A stretch of 64,000 nucleotides of DNA, taken from contig NZ_WTEV01000013.1 in NCBI RefSeq assembly GCF_009795885.1, forward strand, positions 1-64,000, in the 5' to 3' direction. The DNA is from Gilliamella sp. Pas-s25. GTDB lineage: Bacteria > Pseudomonadota > Gammaproteobacteria > Enterobacterales > Orbaceae. The notes under the pieces were generated by a model that saw nothing but the letters and a program-made list of their open reading frames with translations, was not told the origin of the DNA and did no database searches. The position numbers were made by a program, and so were the translations under genes. Position 1 is the stretch's first letter, and each line of letters opens with the position of its first letter. This document shows positions 34,107 to 45,317 of the stretch, piece after piece.

Positions 34107-35996
34107 TTAGACATCAAGTTCAACTTGATCGCCTTTTTCCTGTAGCCATTCACGGCGATCTTCTGAGCGTTTTTTCGCAAGTAGCATATCCATTAATGCC
34201 ATTGTTTGCTCAGTATCATCAAGCGATAGTTGCACTAAACGACGCGTATTAGGATCCATCGTTGTTTCGCGTAGTTGCAGCGGGTTCATTTCCCCTAGAC
34301 CTTTAAAACGCTGTACATTTGGTTTGCCTTTTTTACGCTTCAGTTGCTCTAAAATACCTTCTTTTTCTTCTTCATCGAGAGCGTAATGGATCTCTTTGCC
34401 TAAATCGATACGATAAAGAGGAGGCATTGCAACAAACACATGCCCATGCTCAACCATCGCGCGGAAATGACGAACAAATAACGCACAAAGTAAAGTAGCT
34501 ATATGTAATCCATCCGAGTCAGCATCGGCTAAAATACAAATTTTTCCATAACGTAATTGGCTCAAATCATCGCTATCGGGATCAATGCCAATTGCCACTG
34601 AAATATCATGAATTTCTTGTGATCCTAATACTTCGTCAGATGACACTTCCCAAGTATTTAGAATTTTACCTTTAAGCGGCATTATTGCTTGGAATTCACG
34701 GTCTCGAGCTTGTTTGGCTGAGCCACCGGCAGAATCCCCTTCCACTAAAAAAAGTTCAGTACGACTTAAGTCTTGCGATGAACAATCGGCCAACTTACCC
34801 GGTAACGCAGGGCCACTAGTTAATTTTTTACGGATAACTTTTTTTGACGCTTTTAAGCGCTTTTGCGCGCTAGAAATCACCATTTCGGCTAGTAGTTCAG
34901 CTATTTGTACATGTTGATTTAACCAAAGACTAAACGCATCTTTCACAATAGCTGAAACAAATGCCGCACTTTGACGCGATGATAAGCGCTCTTTGGTTTG
35001 ACCTGCAAATTGAGGTTCTTGCATTTTGACTGAAATAACATAGGCACAACGTTCCCAAATATCATCAGCCGTTAGTTTTAAGCCACGCGGTAACAAATTG
35101 CGAAACTCACAAAACTCACGTATCGCCTCTAACAATCCTTGACGTAAGCCATTAACATGCGTACCACCTTGTACCGTTGGGATTAAGTTAACGTAACTTT
35201 CGGTTAATAACTCGCCGCCTTCAGGCATCCAAAGTAGAGCCCATTCTACAGCTTCAGTTTCACCAACATGGCTACCAGTAAAAGGGGTTTCCGGTAATAG
35301 TGAGTAACCACTGACAGACTCCATTAAATAGTCTTTTAGACCATCTTGATAACACCAGATTTGTTCGGTTTTGTTAATTTTATCTTTAAAAATAATTTCA
35401 AGACCTGGGCAAAGCACCGCTTTGGCTTTAAGAAGATGAGCCAAACGTGGAACAGAAAATCTGGGCGAATCAAAATATTTTTCGTCTGGCCAAAAATGCA
35501 CTTTGGTACCTGTATTACGGCGCCCACATGTACCTATAACATGCAGATCCTCAACCTTATTGCCGTTTTCAAAAGCTATTTCATACACTTGACCATCACG
35601 ATGAACGGTCACTTCAACGCGTTTTGATAACGCATTAACCACCGAAATACCCACCCCATGCAATCCACCGGAAAATTGGTAATTCTTGTTGGAAAATTTA
35701 CCACCAGCATGTAAACGGCAAAGTAATAGCTCAATTGCTGGCACACCTTCTTCTGGGTGAATATCAACAGGCATTCCTCGCCCATTATCAATGACTTCTA
35801 ATGAATTATCTTCATAAAGTGTGACCTTGATTTGACGAGCATAACCAGCGATGGCTTCGTCGACACTGTTATCAATGACTTCCTGCCCTAAATGGTTTGG
35901 GCGACTTGTGTCAGTGTACATTCCGGGGCGATGACGAACAGGATCAAGCCCTTTTAATACTTCAATATCAACGGCATTATAAGTGGATTGCGACAT
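34107..35996 (-). CDS. parE: DNA topoisomerase IV subunit B
   Basis: The ATPase subunit of topoisomerase IV, 629 residues: GHKL ATPase (IDNSVDEAIAG, NGRGMPV, GGLHGVGISVVNA), transducer, TOPRIM ([20 protein letters not shown]). Shorter than GyrB because it lacks the GyrB insert. First gene of parE-parC-djlA, with its own promoter upstream. Confidence 0.97.
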   Translation of the reverse strand: MSQSTYNAVDIEVLKGLDPVRHRPGMYTDTSRPNHLGQEVIDNSVDEAIAGYARQIKVTLYEDNSLEVIDNGRGMPVDIHPEEGVPAIELLLCRLHAGGKFSNKNYQFSGGLHGVGISVVNALSKRVEVTVHRDGQVYEIAFENGNKVEDLHVIGTCGRRNTGTKVHFWPDEKYFDSPRFSVPRLAHLLKAKAVLCPGLEIIFKDKINKTEQIWCYQDGLKDYLMESVSGYSLLPETPFTGSHVGETEAVEWALLWMPEGGELLTESYVNLIPTVQGGTHVNGLRQGLLEAIREFCEFRNLLPRGLKLTADDIWERCAYVISVKMQEPQFAGQTKERLSSRQSAAFVSAIVKDAFSLWLNQHVQIAELLAEMVISSAQKRLKASKKVIRKKLTSGPALPGKLADCSSQDLSRTELFLVEGDSAGGSAKQARDREFQAIMPLKGKILNTWEVSSDEVLGSQEIHDISVAIGIDPDSDDLSQLRYGKICILADADSDGLHIATLLCALFVRHFRAMVEHGHVFVAMPPLYRIDLGKEIHYALDEEEKEGILEQLKRKKGKPNVQRFKGLGEMNPLQLRETTMDPNTRRLVQLSLDDTEQTMALMDMLLAKKRSEDRREWLQEKGDQVELDV

Positions 35997-36028
35997 AATG
36001 TTTCTATTTATTCGAATAAATGACGGCT

Positions 36029-36058
36029 ATTATACCAACCTTTGAATAATAAGACCAA
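36029..36058 (-). promoter_or_regulatory. Extended -10 promoter of parE
   Basis: On the minus strand TTGGTC (36053-36058), an 18-base spacer, then TATAAT (36029-36034) preceded by TGG, an extended -10. About 33 bases upstream of the parE ATG. Confidence 0.65.
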
Positions 36059-36137
36059 GGTCAATGATAAAGGAACTTCATCAAGTAGTGATATCAGCCA
36101 TTAACTAGGTAAGTTAAATAATACGATTTTTTAAGGG

Positions 36138-36149
36138 GTAATTCCTACA
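36138..36149 (-). repeat. Solitary IS481-like outer end (12 bp)
   Basis: Read on the minus strand, TGTAGGAATTAC is identical to the outer 12 bases of the IS remnant at 7249-7260 and matches the first 11 bases of the IS at 63048. No transposase homology adjoins it. Could be a leftover end after deletion or a chance match. Confidence 0.35.
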
Positions 36150-36461
36150 GTGAGATTATTTTATGGCACCTTATAAAGTAGAACTTTACCAAATCTTAAT
36201 CAAAAACTCAGTTTTCATTTAAATTGCTAGTGACTTGTTAACCAACGATTGAAATAGTACCTTATTTTTTTCAAGATATGATATCCAAAATATTTGTAAT
36301 GTGGTTGATAACAATATGAGCATTGTCTATTGCTAATCTAGCTACTTAATCATCGCTCCATTGAATTTTAATTAATTTAATGACAGTTTTCGTTTTTAGT
36401 TTGTTTATTCATCTTTTAGTATTATTATCAACATAATTTCATATCAACATTAGGGAATGAT

Positions 36462-38900
36462 GTGAGTAAATTAAAGAATAAAACAAGCAAATGCGATTTT
36501 TTACAAAAACCGATAACAATTGATGATGTAGCTGCCCTGACTAATAATATACAATTACCTTTTTCCTACGTTGAACCAAGTACTAATGCTAATAATACAA
36601 TTTCAAATCCCACCGATGAAGAAAAAATTGTTTATAGTGCCTGTTTAGTTAACTGTGGTAGCCGCTGTCCTTTAAAAGTTCATGTTAAAAACGATGTTAT
36701 TACTAAAATAGCACCAGAAGATGGGGTAAATGATGCCGTTTTTGGTTTGCACCAAATCCGTCCTTGTCTTCGCGGTCGCGCTGTTCGTTGGCGAACTTAT
36801 GATCCGGATCGTTTAAAATATCCTATGATACGCATTGGTCAACGTGGTGAAGGTAAATTTAAACGTATTTCGTGGAGTGAGGCGATTAATTTACTGGCAG
36901 ATAAATTGAAATATACTATTAATCGGTATGGCAACGAGGCGATTTATTACCAATATGGTTCAGGAACAACCGGTGCTAATCTTTCAGGGCGTAATGCGTG
37001 CCAACGTTTTTTAAGTACAATTGGAGGTTTTTTAAATTATCATGGTGATTATTCAAGTGGACAGATTTCGGCTATTCGACCTTATATTTTTGGTAATGCT
37101 AAGGAATCTTTACTTGATCAAATAAAGCATTCCGATTTAGTTGTGATGTTTGGGCATAATATTGCCGAAACCCGAATGTCAGGTGGAGGGCAAGTTACAG
37201 AGCTTTTTCAGGCATTAGAACAGAGCAAGGCACGGGTGATTATTATTGATCCGCGTCGTAGCGAAAGCGTGGTGGCATATAATGCTGAGTGGATCCCAAT
37301 TGTTCCCGGTACCGATGCTGCATTAGTCGCCGCAATTGGCTATACATTACTTGAGCAAGATCGCATTGATGAAAACATGCTTAATCAATATTGTATCGGT
37401 TGGAGTGCCGATTCCTTGCCTGATAGTGCACCACCTTATAGTGATTATAAATCTTACCTTTTAGGCTTAGGCTATGATAGAACACCTAAAACCCCAGAAT
37501 GGGCAGCTAAAAAAACCGGTATTGCCGCTGCACAAATTCGCTCATTGGCGATGGATATTATTAATGCTAAAGCTGCTTGGATTTCGCAAGGTTATGGTGT
37601 ACAGCGTTGGCAAAATGGTGAACATACCGCTCGCGCTATTATGATTTTACCCATTATAACCGGTCAATTTGGTAAGCCAGGTACCAATATAGGAACGTGG
37701 GGTGGCAGTGTTGTTTATCCAATACCTAGCTTTAAACTTCCCAATCCGATAAAAACGAGTATTCCTTTCTTTTTGTGGACAAAAGCAATTGTAGATGGTC
37801 CAAGTATGACCGCCCAAAATGCTTATCTTAAAGGTAAAGATAAGTTGGATGTTGGTATCAAATTTATCTGGAATTATGCCGGTAATGTAATGGGAAATCA
37901 GCATTCAGACCTCAATTGTACCCATCAGATTTTACAAGATGAGTCTAAATGTGAATTTATTCTTGTTTGGGATACGCATATGACCGCATCAGCCAAATAT
38001 GCCGATTTACTGTTACCCGACGTTTCATCAGTTGAAAATACTGATTTGATTAATAATTCTTATTCATCTGGCGCGTATAGCTACCTTATCCGCATGCAAC
38101 GAGCAATTAAACCACTTTGGGAAAACCGAGCAGCGTATGATGTGTTAACCGAACTTTCCGAGAAAATGGGCGTAAAAGATAAATTTACCGAAGGTCGTAG
38201 TCAAGATGAATGGATAGCGTATTGTTATGAGCAGTTGCGAAAACATGAACCGCATTTACCCCCTTTTGCCAATACTGACGGTATGGGGGTAATCGATCGT
38301 AAACTTGCTGATAGTGATACACAAATTGGATTGAAAGCCTTTAGAGATGATCCAATTAAAAACCCATTAAATACACCATCGGGGAAAATTGAGATCTATT
38401 CTGAAGCGCTAGCTAACATAGCCAATGAATGGGAACTTGATCCAGAAGATATACTCTACCCCATTCCGGCGTATTTACCGGCGATTGAAGGCAGTGAAGA
38501 TAAACCCAAACGCACAAAATACCCACTACAACTGATTGGTTTCCATACCAAAGGGCAATGCCATTCCACTTACAGTAATTTACCGCAATTGCGCGAAGCT
38601 GTCGCTAACAGTATTTGGATTAATCCATTTGATGCCGAGCAAAGACAAATAAAACATGGTCAGTTAGTTGAGGTTTATAACGACCGAGGTCGGCTGTATA
38701 TTCCCGCTAAACTCACACCAAGGATATTACCGGGTGTGATTGCCATTCCGCAAGGGATGTGGGCAAAAACCAATGCGGCAGGGATTGATATTGGCGGTTG
38801 TATTAATCGTTTAACATCATTGCGCCCAACGGTGCTTGCAAAATCGAATCCACAGCATACCAATCTGGTTGAAGTTAAACCATTATCGGTGGTGGATTGA
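36462..38900 (+). CDS. dmsA: DMSO-reductase-type molybdopterin oxidoreductase, catalytic subunit, with damaged Tat motif
   Basis: Closest by eye to E. coli DmsA, the catalytic subunit for dimethyl sulfoxide and N-oxide respiration. It has a [4Fe-4S] motif at Cys61, Cys65, Cys69 and Cys102, a GDYSS molybdenum-ligand region (Ser198/199) and DmsA-like blocks such as MSGGGQVTELF, GKDKLDVGIKFIWNYAGN and HTNLVEVKPL. The start is GTG, with a GGGA upstream. The N-terminus reads SKCDFLQK at residues 9-16 where Tat substrates have SRRxFLxK, and the following stretch carries two Asp instead of a hydrophobic core. Export to the periplasm is therefore doubtful. First gene of dmsA-dmsB-(dmsC stub)-dmsD. 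Confidence 0.9.
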   Translation: MSKLKNKTSKCDFLQKPITIDDVAALTNNIQLPFSYVEPSTNANNTISNPTDEEKIVYSACLVNCGSRCPLKVHVKNDVITKIAPEDGVNDAVFGLHQIRPCLRGRAVRWRTYDPDRLKYPMIRIGQRGEGKFKRISWSEAINLLADKLKYTINRYGNEAIYYQYGSGTTGANLSGRNACQRFLSTIGGFLNYHGDYSSGQISAIRPYIFGNAKESLLDQIKHSDLVVMFGHNIAETRMSGGGQVTELFQALEQSKARVIIIDPRRSESVVAYNAEWIPIVPGTDAALVAAIGYTLLEQDRIDENMLNQYCIGWSADSLPDSAPPYSDYKSYLLGLGYDRTPKTPEWAAKKTGIAAAQIRSLAMDIINAKAAWISQGYGVQRWQNGEHTARAIMILPIITGQFGKPGTNIGTWGGSVVYPIPSFKLPNPIKTSIPFFLWTKAIVDGPSMTAQNAYLKGKDKLDVGIKFIWNYAGNVMGNQHSDLNCTHQILQDESKCEFILVWDTHMTASAKYADLLLPDVSSVENTDLINNSYSSGAYSYLIRMQRAIKPLWENRAAYDVLTELSEKMGVKDKFTEGRSQDEWIAYCYEQLRKHEPHLPPFANTDGMGVIDRKLADSDTQIGLKAFRDDPIKNPLNTPSGKIEIYSEALANIANEWELDPEDILYPIPAYLPAIEGSEDKPKRTKYPLQLIGFHTKGQCHSTYSNLPQLREAVANSIWINPFDAEQRQIKHGQLVEVYNDRGRLYIPAKLTPRILPGVIAIPQGMWAKTNAAGIDIGGCINRLTSLRPTVLAKSNPQHTNLVEVKPLSVVD

Positions 38901-38930
38901 GCTTTATAAATTAAAGAGCGAATAATAAAA

Positions 38931-39545
38931 ATGCAATATGGATTTTATATTGATTCTTCAAAATGTACTGGTTGCAAAACCTGCCAACTCAGTTGTAAAG
39001 ACGAAAAAGATAATGCATTAGGTGTTCATTTTCGTCGTGTTTATGAATATGGAGGGGGTAGTTGGCAGCAAGTTGATGGCCTGTGGCAAAACGATACCTT
39101 TACCTACTATTTATCCATCTCCTGTAACCATTGCCAAGAGCCAGCTTGTGTGCAAGGTTGCCCAACAGGCGCAATGAATAAACGATCACAAGACGGCTTA
39201 GTTGTTGTTAATCAAGATATTTGCATCGGTTGCCGACATTGTGAAACCCATTGCCCTTATGGCGCACCACAATTTGATCATCAAAAAAAGGTCATGTCAA
39301 AATGTGATGGTTGCTATGAACGTGTTGCCGAGGGATTAAAACCTGTTTGTGTTGAATCATGCCCTCAAAGAGCGTTAGATTTTGACGAAATTGAAAAACT
39401 ACGTCAGCACTATGGCGATGAATGTGATATTGCACCACTACCGAGCTCGCAACTGACTAAACCCAATATAGTGATAAAGCCCCATGCACAAGCCAAGGCG
39501 TCTGGCGATACTTTAGGTAAAGTGCTCAATCCTGAGGAGGTATAA
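38931..39545 (+). CDS. dmsB: DMSO reductase iron-sulfur subunit
   Basis: The electron-transfer subunit with four [4Fe-4S] clusters. All four Cys groups are visible: CTGCKTCQLSC, CNHCQEPACVQGCP, CIGCRHCETHCP and CDGCYERVAEGLKPVC followed by CP. 204 residues, like E. coli DmsB. 30 bases after dmsA. Looks intact and under constraint. Confidence 0.95.
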   Translation: MQYGFYIDSSKCTGCKTCQLSCKDEKDNALGVHFRRVYEYGGGSWQQVDGLWQNDTFTYYLSISCNHCQEPACVQGCPTGAMNKRSQDGLVVVNQDICIGCRHCETHCPYGAPQFDHQKKVMSKCDGCYERVAEGLKPVCVESCPQRALDFDEIEKLRQHYGDECDIAPLPSSQLTKPNIVIKPHAQAKASGDTLGKVLNPEEV

Positions 39546-39550
39546 GCAAT

Positions 39551-39614
39551 ATGCGCAACTTACCACTGGTGTTTTTTTACGGTTTTAGAACAGTTAACAA
39601 ATGACATAGTTTTG
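39551..39614 (+). pseudogene. dmsC: dmsC membrane-anchor stub
   Basis: Directly after dmsB an ATG opens a frame MRNLPLVFFYGF that stops after 17 codons. Dropping one T from the seven-T run at 39572-39578 restores LPLVFFTVLEQL, which resembles the beginning of DmsC, the eight-helix quinol-oxidising anchor. The remaining ~260 residues are absent: the next gene's Shine-Dalgarno and start follow at once. So dmsC appears reduced to its first ~20 codons by deletion plus a frameshift. The identification rests on a short match plus gene order. Confidence 0.6.
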
Positions 39615-39626
39615 AGGAGATATTTT

Positions 39627-40184
39627 TTGAATAAAATCGCTTCTATCACATTAGCAAAACTACTTGGTGCTTTTTTTTATTATCCACCCAATAGTAAAGT
39701 GACTGCACCATTAATGCAGGCATTATTACATATTGACCATCTAGCAAAGTGGCCCAATCTCCCCCTTATTTATGAGCAGTGTAATATATTAGCGAATCAA
39801 ATTGGTAATCCCGATCTTGATTATCAATTTTCATTACTATTTGAAGGGCAAGGAACAATGCCAGCACCACCATGGGGTTCATTTTACCTAGATACAGAAC
39901 ACCTATTGTTAGGTGAATCACAAGCATGCTATCACCGATTTTTGCAACAACATGGTTTGACGCTCAATACAGGAATGAACGAACCCGACGATCAATTTGG
40001 GTTAATGCTAATGGCCTATGCCATATTGCTTGAAAATAATAATTATACAGCGGCAAAACAACTTATTGATGAACACTTAATGATTTGGTCTTCAGCTTAT
40101 TTAAAAGAGTTAAAGAACAACAAAATTAGCGCATTTTATCGAGCTTTAGCCGTGATTGCTGAGCAATATTTACAAATGCATTAA
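39627..40184 (+). CDS. dmsD: TorD/DmsD-family redox-enzyme maturation chaperone
   Basis: A cytoplasmic chaperone of the TorD family that binds the DmsA-type signal peptide and apo-enzyme during molybdenum-cofactor insertion. The all-helical 185-residue protein has the YxxLFxGxG-like FSLLFEGQGTMPAPPWGSFY motif and the EPDDQFGLMLMAYAILLE motif typical of the family. The start is taken as TTG 39627, six bases after AGGAGA; an upstream in-frame TTG at 39612 would include the Shine-Dalgarno. Intact, although its presumed client lacks a proper Tat signal. Confidence 0.87.
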   Translation: MNKIASITLAKLLGAFFYYPPNSKVTAPLMQALLHIDHLAKWPNLPLIYEQCNILANQIGNPDLDYQFSLLFEGQGTMPAPPWGSFYLDTEHLLLGESQACYHRFLQQHGLTLNTGMNEPDDQFGLMLMAYAILLENNNYTAAKQLIDEHLMIWSSAYLKELKNNKISAFYRALAVIAEQYLQMH

Positions 40185-40323
40185 TTTGCATATTGCGCAT
40201 ACTTATAGCACAAAAAATGACTCTTTTATTCGGTAATGGGTGATAACTTGCATATCGTAACATTGCAGCTTTTATCGTAATCGGTATAATCCATCCTATG
40301 CTTTTTCAAGGTAAATAATATTG

Positions 40324-41151
40324 ATGTTAGCTTATTTACAACTCATGCGCTTAGATAAACCCATTGGTACATTGCTTTTACTCTGGCCTACACTTTGGGC
40401 TATTTGGCTTGTCGGTCATCCTTCTACCTATATAACAATTATTTTTATACTCGGTGTATTTGTAATGCGCTCGGCAGGTTGTGTAGTGAATGATTATGCC
40501 GATCGCCATTTTGATGCTCATGTGGAACGGACACAAAATCGCCCCCTTGCTCGTGGTGCATTGACCGAAAAAAATGCATTATGGACCTTATTTATATTAT
40601 TGCTTATAGCACTTTGCTTATTGTTAAATTTAAATAAACTGTCATGGTTGATTGCCTGTTTTGCGTTATTAACCGCACTGATTTATCCTTTCATGAAACG
40701 TTATACGCATTTACCGCAAATCATATTAGGCATTGCATTTAGTTGGAGCATTCCGATGGTATATGCAGCAACCATTGAGCAGTTTCCCTTAACTTGCTGG
40801 TTACTTTTCTTTACTAACATTTGTTGGACAATTGCTTATGACACTGAATATGCCATGGTCGATCGCAATGACGATGTAAAAATAGGTATCAAATCCACCG
40901 CTATCTTATTTGGACGTTATGATAAATTAATCATTGGATTATTGCAGATAGTTTCGGGTGTTGGCTTATTATTTATTGGCTTAATCAACCAATTATCACA
41001 AATATTCTATATTGCTCTATTTCTGGTTATAGTACTATTTATTTACCAACAATGGCTAATAAAAAATCGAGTTCGAAACAGATGTTTTAGCGCGTTTATG
41101 AATAATAATTATGTGGGGGTTATCGTGTTTTTAGGTCTATTTTTTGCTTAA
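40324..41151 (+). CDS. ubiA: 4-hydroxybenzoate octaprenyltransferase
   Basis: An integral membrane prenyltransferase that attaches the isoprenoid chain to 4-hydroxybenzoate in ubiquinone synthesis. The Asp-rich motifs [15 protein letters not shown] and [12 protein letters not shown] are present among about eight membrane segments; [20 protein letters not shown] and [13 protein letters not shown] match enteric UbiA. The N-terminus lacks about 12 residues relative to E. coli. ATG 40324 or the adjacent TTG 40321 are possible starts; AAGGTAA lies upstream. ubiC is not adjacent. Confidence 0.95.
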   Translation: MLAYLQLMRLDKPIGTLLLLWPTLWAIWLVGHPSTYITIIFILGVFVMRSAGCVVNDYADRHFDAHVERTQNRPLARGALTEKNALWTLFILLLIALCLLLNLNKLSWLIACFALLTALIYPFMKRYTHLPQIILGIAFSWSIPMVYAATIEQFPLTCWLLFFTNICWTIAYDTEYAMVDRNDDVKIGIKSTAILFGRYDKLIIGLLQIVSGVGLLFIGLINQLSQIFYIALFLVIVLFIYQQWLIKNRVRNRCFSAFMNNNYVGVIVFLGLFFA

Positions 41152-41413
41152 ACATTAAGGTATTTTCTAAAGGACTTTAGTTATGTAGTTGATTTTATTT
41201 TTGATAAAAGAGTAAATATTTCAATCCATTGAAGCTTTTCATGAAACTTAATCAAAGTCACACTTAAATAATTTTTACCAAAACTCGGCAAAGAACTAGC
41301 TAAGTTTTTTCTAAAAGGTTATAATTTCGCCAATTTCAAGGAGTAGCTCATTTAATAAACGGATATGTAAAAAGTTTAAATAAAACAATTAAATGCTTTG
41401 CAGGTGAACCGTA

Positions 41414-42496
41414 ATGTACTACTATATCAAGCATCAGAAAACCTATGCATTAAATTTACCCAATAATCCCATTAGACGAGTTTTTACACGAATTTCGATT
41501 ATATCTTCGAAGTTATCTCATAAATTATTATCGAAATTATTCCGAAAAGTCTCGCTGGTGTTGGTATCGTTATTATTGTCGTATTCATGGGGGGGGACAG
41601 CATTACCTGCTAACAGTAGGCGAGTAAGCAATCGGAGTGATGCCATAATACTACCGTCGTTACCATTAGAAGTCATCAAATTCGTAAGGCCAGTTATTAA
41701 ATATGGCACAGACGAGTACGCCGGCCCCGCTGATATATGGAATCCAGATTATGGATTCTTAGTCCAATCAACCAATCCGGCATCATACGCGCTTAATTTT
41801 CCAACTACGGGGGCTGATGGATTATATTTTGATTTAATCATAATCGGAGAAGAAAGCGACTTGACATGGGAGGTGCCACCTAAATATGATGGAATTGCGG
41901 TCACCGTGGCGAGAAGACCAATATTTAATAGCGATGGAGATGCAGAATTTCGCGTTACGCTAAAAGGTCCACATGCAGGAGGATCTCGAATAAACAGCTC
42001 TCATCCTAGTAGCATTACCGCGCCTATCTTACCTCATACCTTTGAATTAGTGGGTAAAAATAGAAGTGGTGAAGAGATCGTAAGATATGGATTTGTGTTA
42101 CAGAAGTGGTTTGTCAACCGTGGACGTAAATTCGATACTTTTCAAAATCAAGAATCTTGGTGTAGTAGTTTGGGTTATCGTATGGTACAGGTTAAGGACC
42201 TAACTAATTCAGCCTGTCGTGGTCCTAGCGCAGGTCTCCATTGCAGAGGGGTTATTAGCGCCACACCACTCTCAACTGGTAATCATTACCAGCGTCAAAT
42301 AGGGGCTGGTTTTGCCGCGGAGTGGGGAGATACGGGGATTTACACCCGCGCGGGCTTTGAGAACCACTTCTACTGGACAAGTGACTCTGCTGGAGGTGAC
42401 TACCAGTTCACTGTGTTCATGGGCGGCGGTTATATTCGTAACCACAGTACTTTGCCGCATAACACTCATTACTATGGGCTTTGCACCACTCCTTAG
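41414..42496 (+). CDS. Exported protein with C-terminal variable lectin-like (FGE/DUF1566-type) domain
   Basis: 360 residues. A basic N-terminal region of about 43 residues precedes a hydrophobic segment (SLVLVSLLLSY), so it is exported or membrane-tethered. The middle is beta-rich. From about residue 235, WFVNRG, a Cys-rich WCSSLGYRMVQVKDLTN, GFAAEWG, FYWTSDSAGG and a C-terminal YYGLC resemble Fib_succ_major/DUF1566 and formylglycine-enzyme-like C-type-lectin folds. The last 180 bases are about 53% GC by hand count, much richer than the gene's start, and C-ending codons dominate (14 of 20 Asn/Asp/His/Tyr/Phe codons). That is a signature seen in DGR variable regions. AGGTGA precedes the ATG. 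Confidence 0.75.
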   Translation: MYYYIKHQKTYALNLPNNPIRRVFTRISIISSKLSHKLLSKLFRKVSLVLVSLLLSYSWGGTALPANSRRVSNRSDAIILPSLPLEVIKFVRPVIKYGTDEYAGPADIWNPDYGFLVQSTNPASYALNFPTTGADGLYFDLIIIGEESDLTWEVPPKYDGIAVTVARRPIFNSDGDAEFRVTLKGPHAGGSRINSSHPSSITAPILPHTFELVGKNRSGEEIVRYGFVLQKWFVNRGRKFDTFQNQESWCSSLGYRMVQVKDLTNSACRGPSAGLHCRGVISATPLSTGNHYQRQIGAGFAAEWGDTGIYTRAGFENHFYWTSDSAGGDYQFTVFMGGGYIRNHSTLPHNTHYYGLCTTP

Positions 42497-42863
42497 TATT
42501 TGATGCCTAGTCCTTAATCCTTAGTAGTGTGCGAAGCTTATGGTGCAAATAAAGAACAATCCATCCAAGAACCAAATCTACTGCGCATTAAGTGGGGCCT
42601 TGAGCTGGCAGAGCATGCAAGTTTATGTTTTTGCAAATGGACAGCAAAAGCGCTTTCCCAAAATAAAAACAAGTTCCCCCAAATATTAATTATTATACTC
42701 AAACACATAGTTACCTGAAACTTTTTGACAAAAATTTTAGTTTTTTCAGCAAAAGTATAATGTAGGTGATAGTTATATTTTTTTAGCGTTAGTTATACCT
42801 TTATTCGATAAAAAAACCAGACATACGTCTGGTTTTTCTGCTTGTTTTTTATAGCAGTAATAT
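42497..42863. other. Intergenic region downstream of the lectin-like gene
   Basis: A 367-base gap. The first ~150 bases are less AT-rich and contain a 63-codon open frame with no recognisable features. I looked for an A-rich near-copy of the lectin gene's 3' end (a DGR template repeat) on both strands and found none. Ends with a strong terminator. Confidence 0.6.
42812..42837. terminator. Bidirectional terminator, lectin-like gene / gyrB
   Basis: An 11-bp stem AAAAACCAGAC/GTCTGGTTTTT with loop ATAC, A-run on one side and T-run on the other, between convergent genes. 27 bases beyond the gyrB stop. Confidence 0.88.
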
Positions 42864-45287
<2,424 letters not shown>

Positions 45288-45317
45288 TTATTTTATTGTT
45301 TATATCATTCTATAAAT

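Larger units (their letters stand above)
35997..36461. other. Divergent intergenic region parE / dmsA-like
   Basis: A 465-base AT-rich gap. It holds the parE promoter near 36029-36058, a 12-base match to an IS481-type outer end at 36138-36149, and presumably the dms promoter. I searched by eye for an FNR site (TTGAT-N4-ATCAA) and found only a 7/10 partial match (TTGATAACAATATG near 36305), which I do not call. Confidence 0.6.

Noticed and set aside
31851-35996. Quinolone-resistance mutations in parC/parE (and gyrB), streptomycin resistance in rpsL
   Set aside because: The ParC Ser80/Glu84 equivalents, the GyrB TOPRIM region and S12 Lys43/Lys88 all look wild type.
36200-36461. FNR site upstream of the dms operon
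   Set aside because: The best candidate, TTGATAACAATATG, matches only 7 of 10 positions, expected by chance in AT-rich DNA.
42497-42863. DGR template repeat, Avd or reverse transcriptase beside the lectin-like gene
   Set aside because: No A-rich near-copy of the gene's 3' end and no RT-like frame (no YxDD) was found here. The 63-codon frame at 42527-42718 has no recognisable features.
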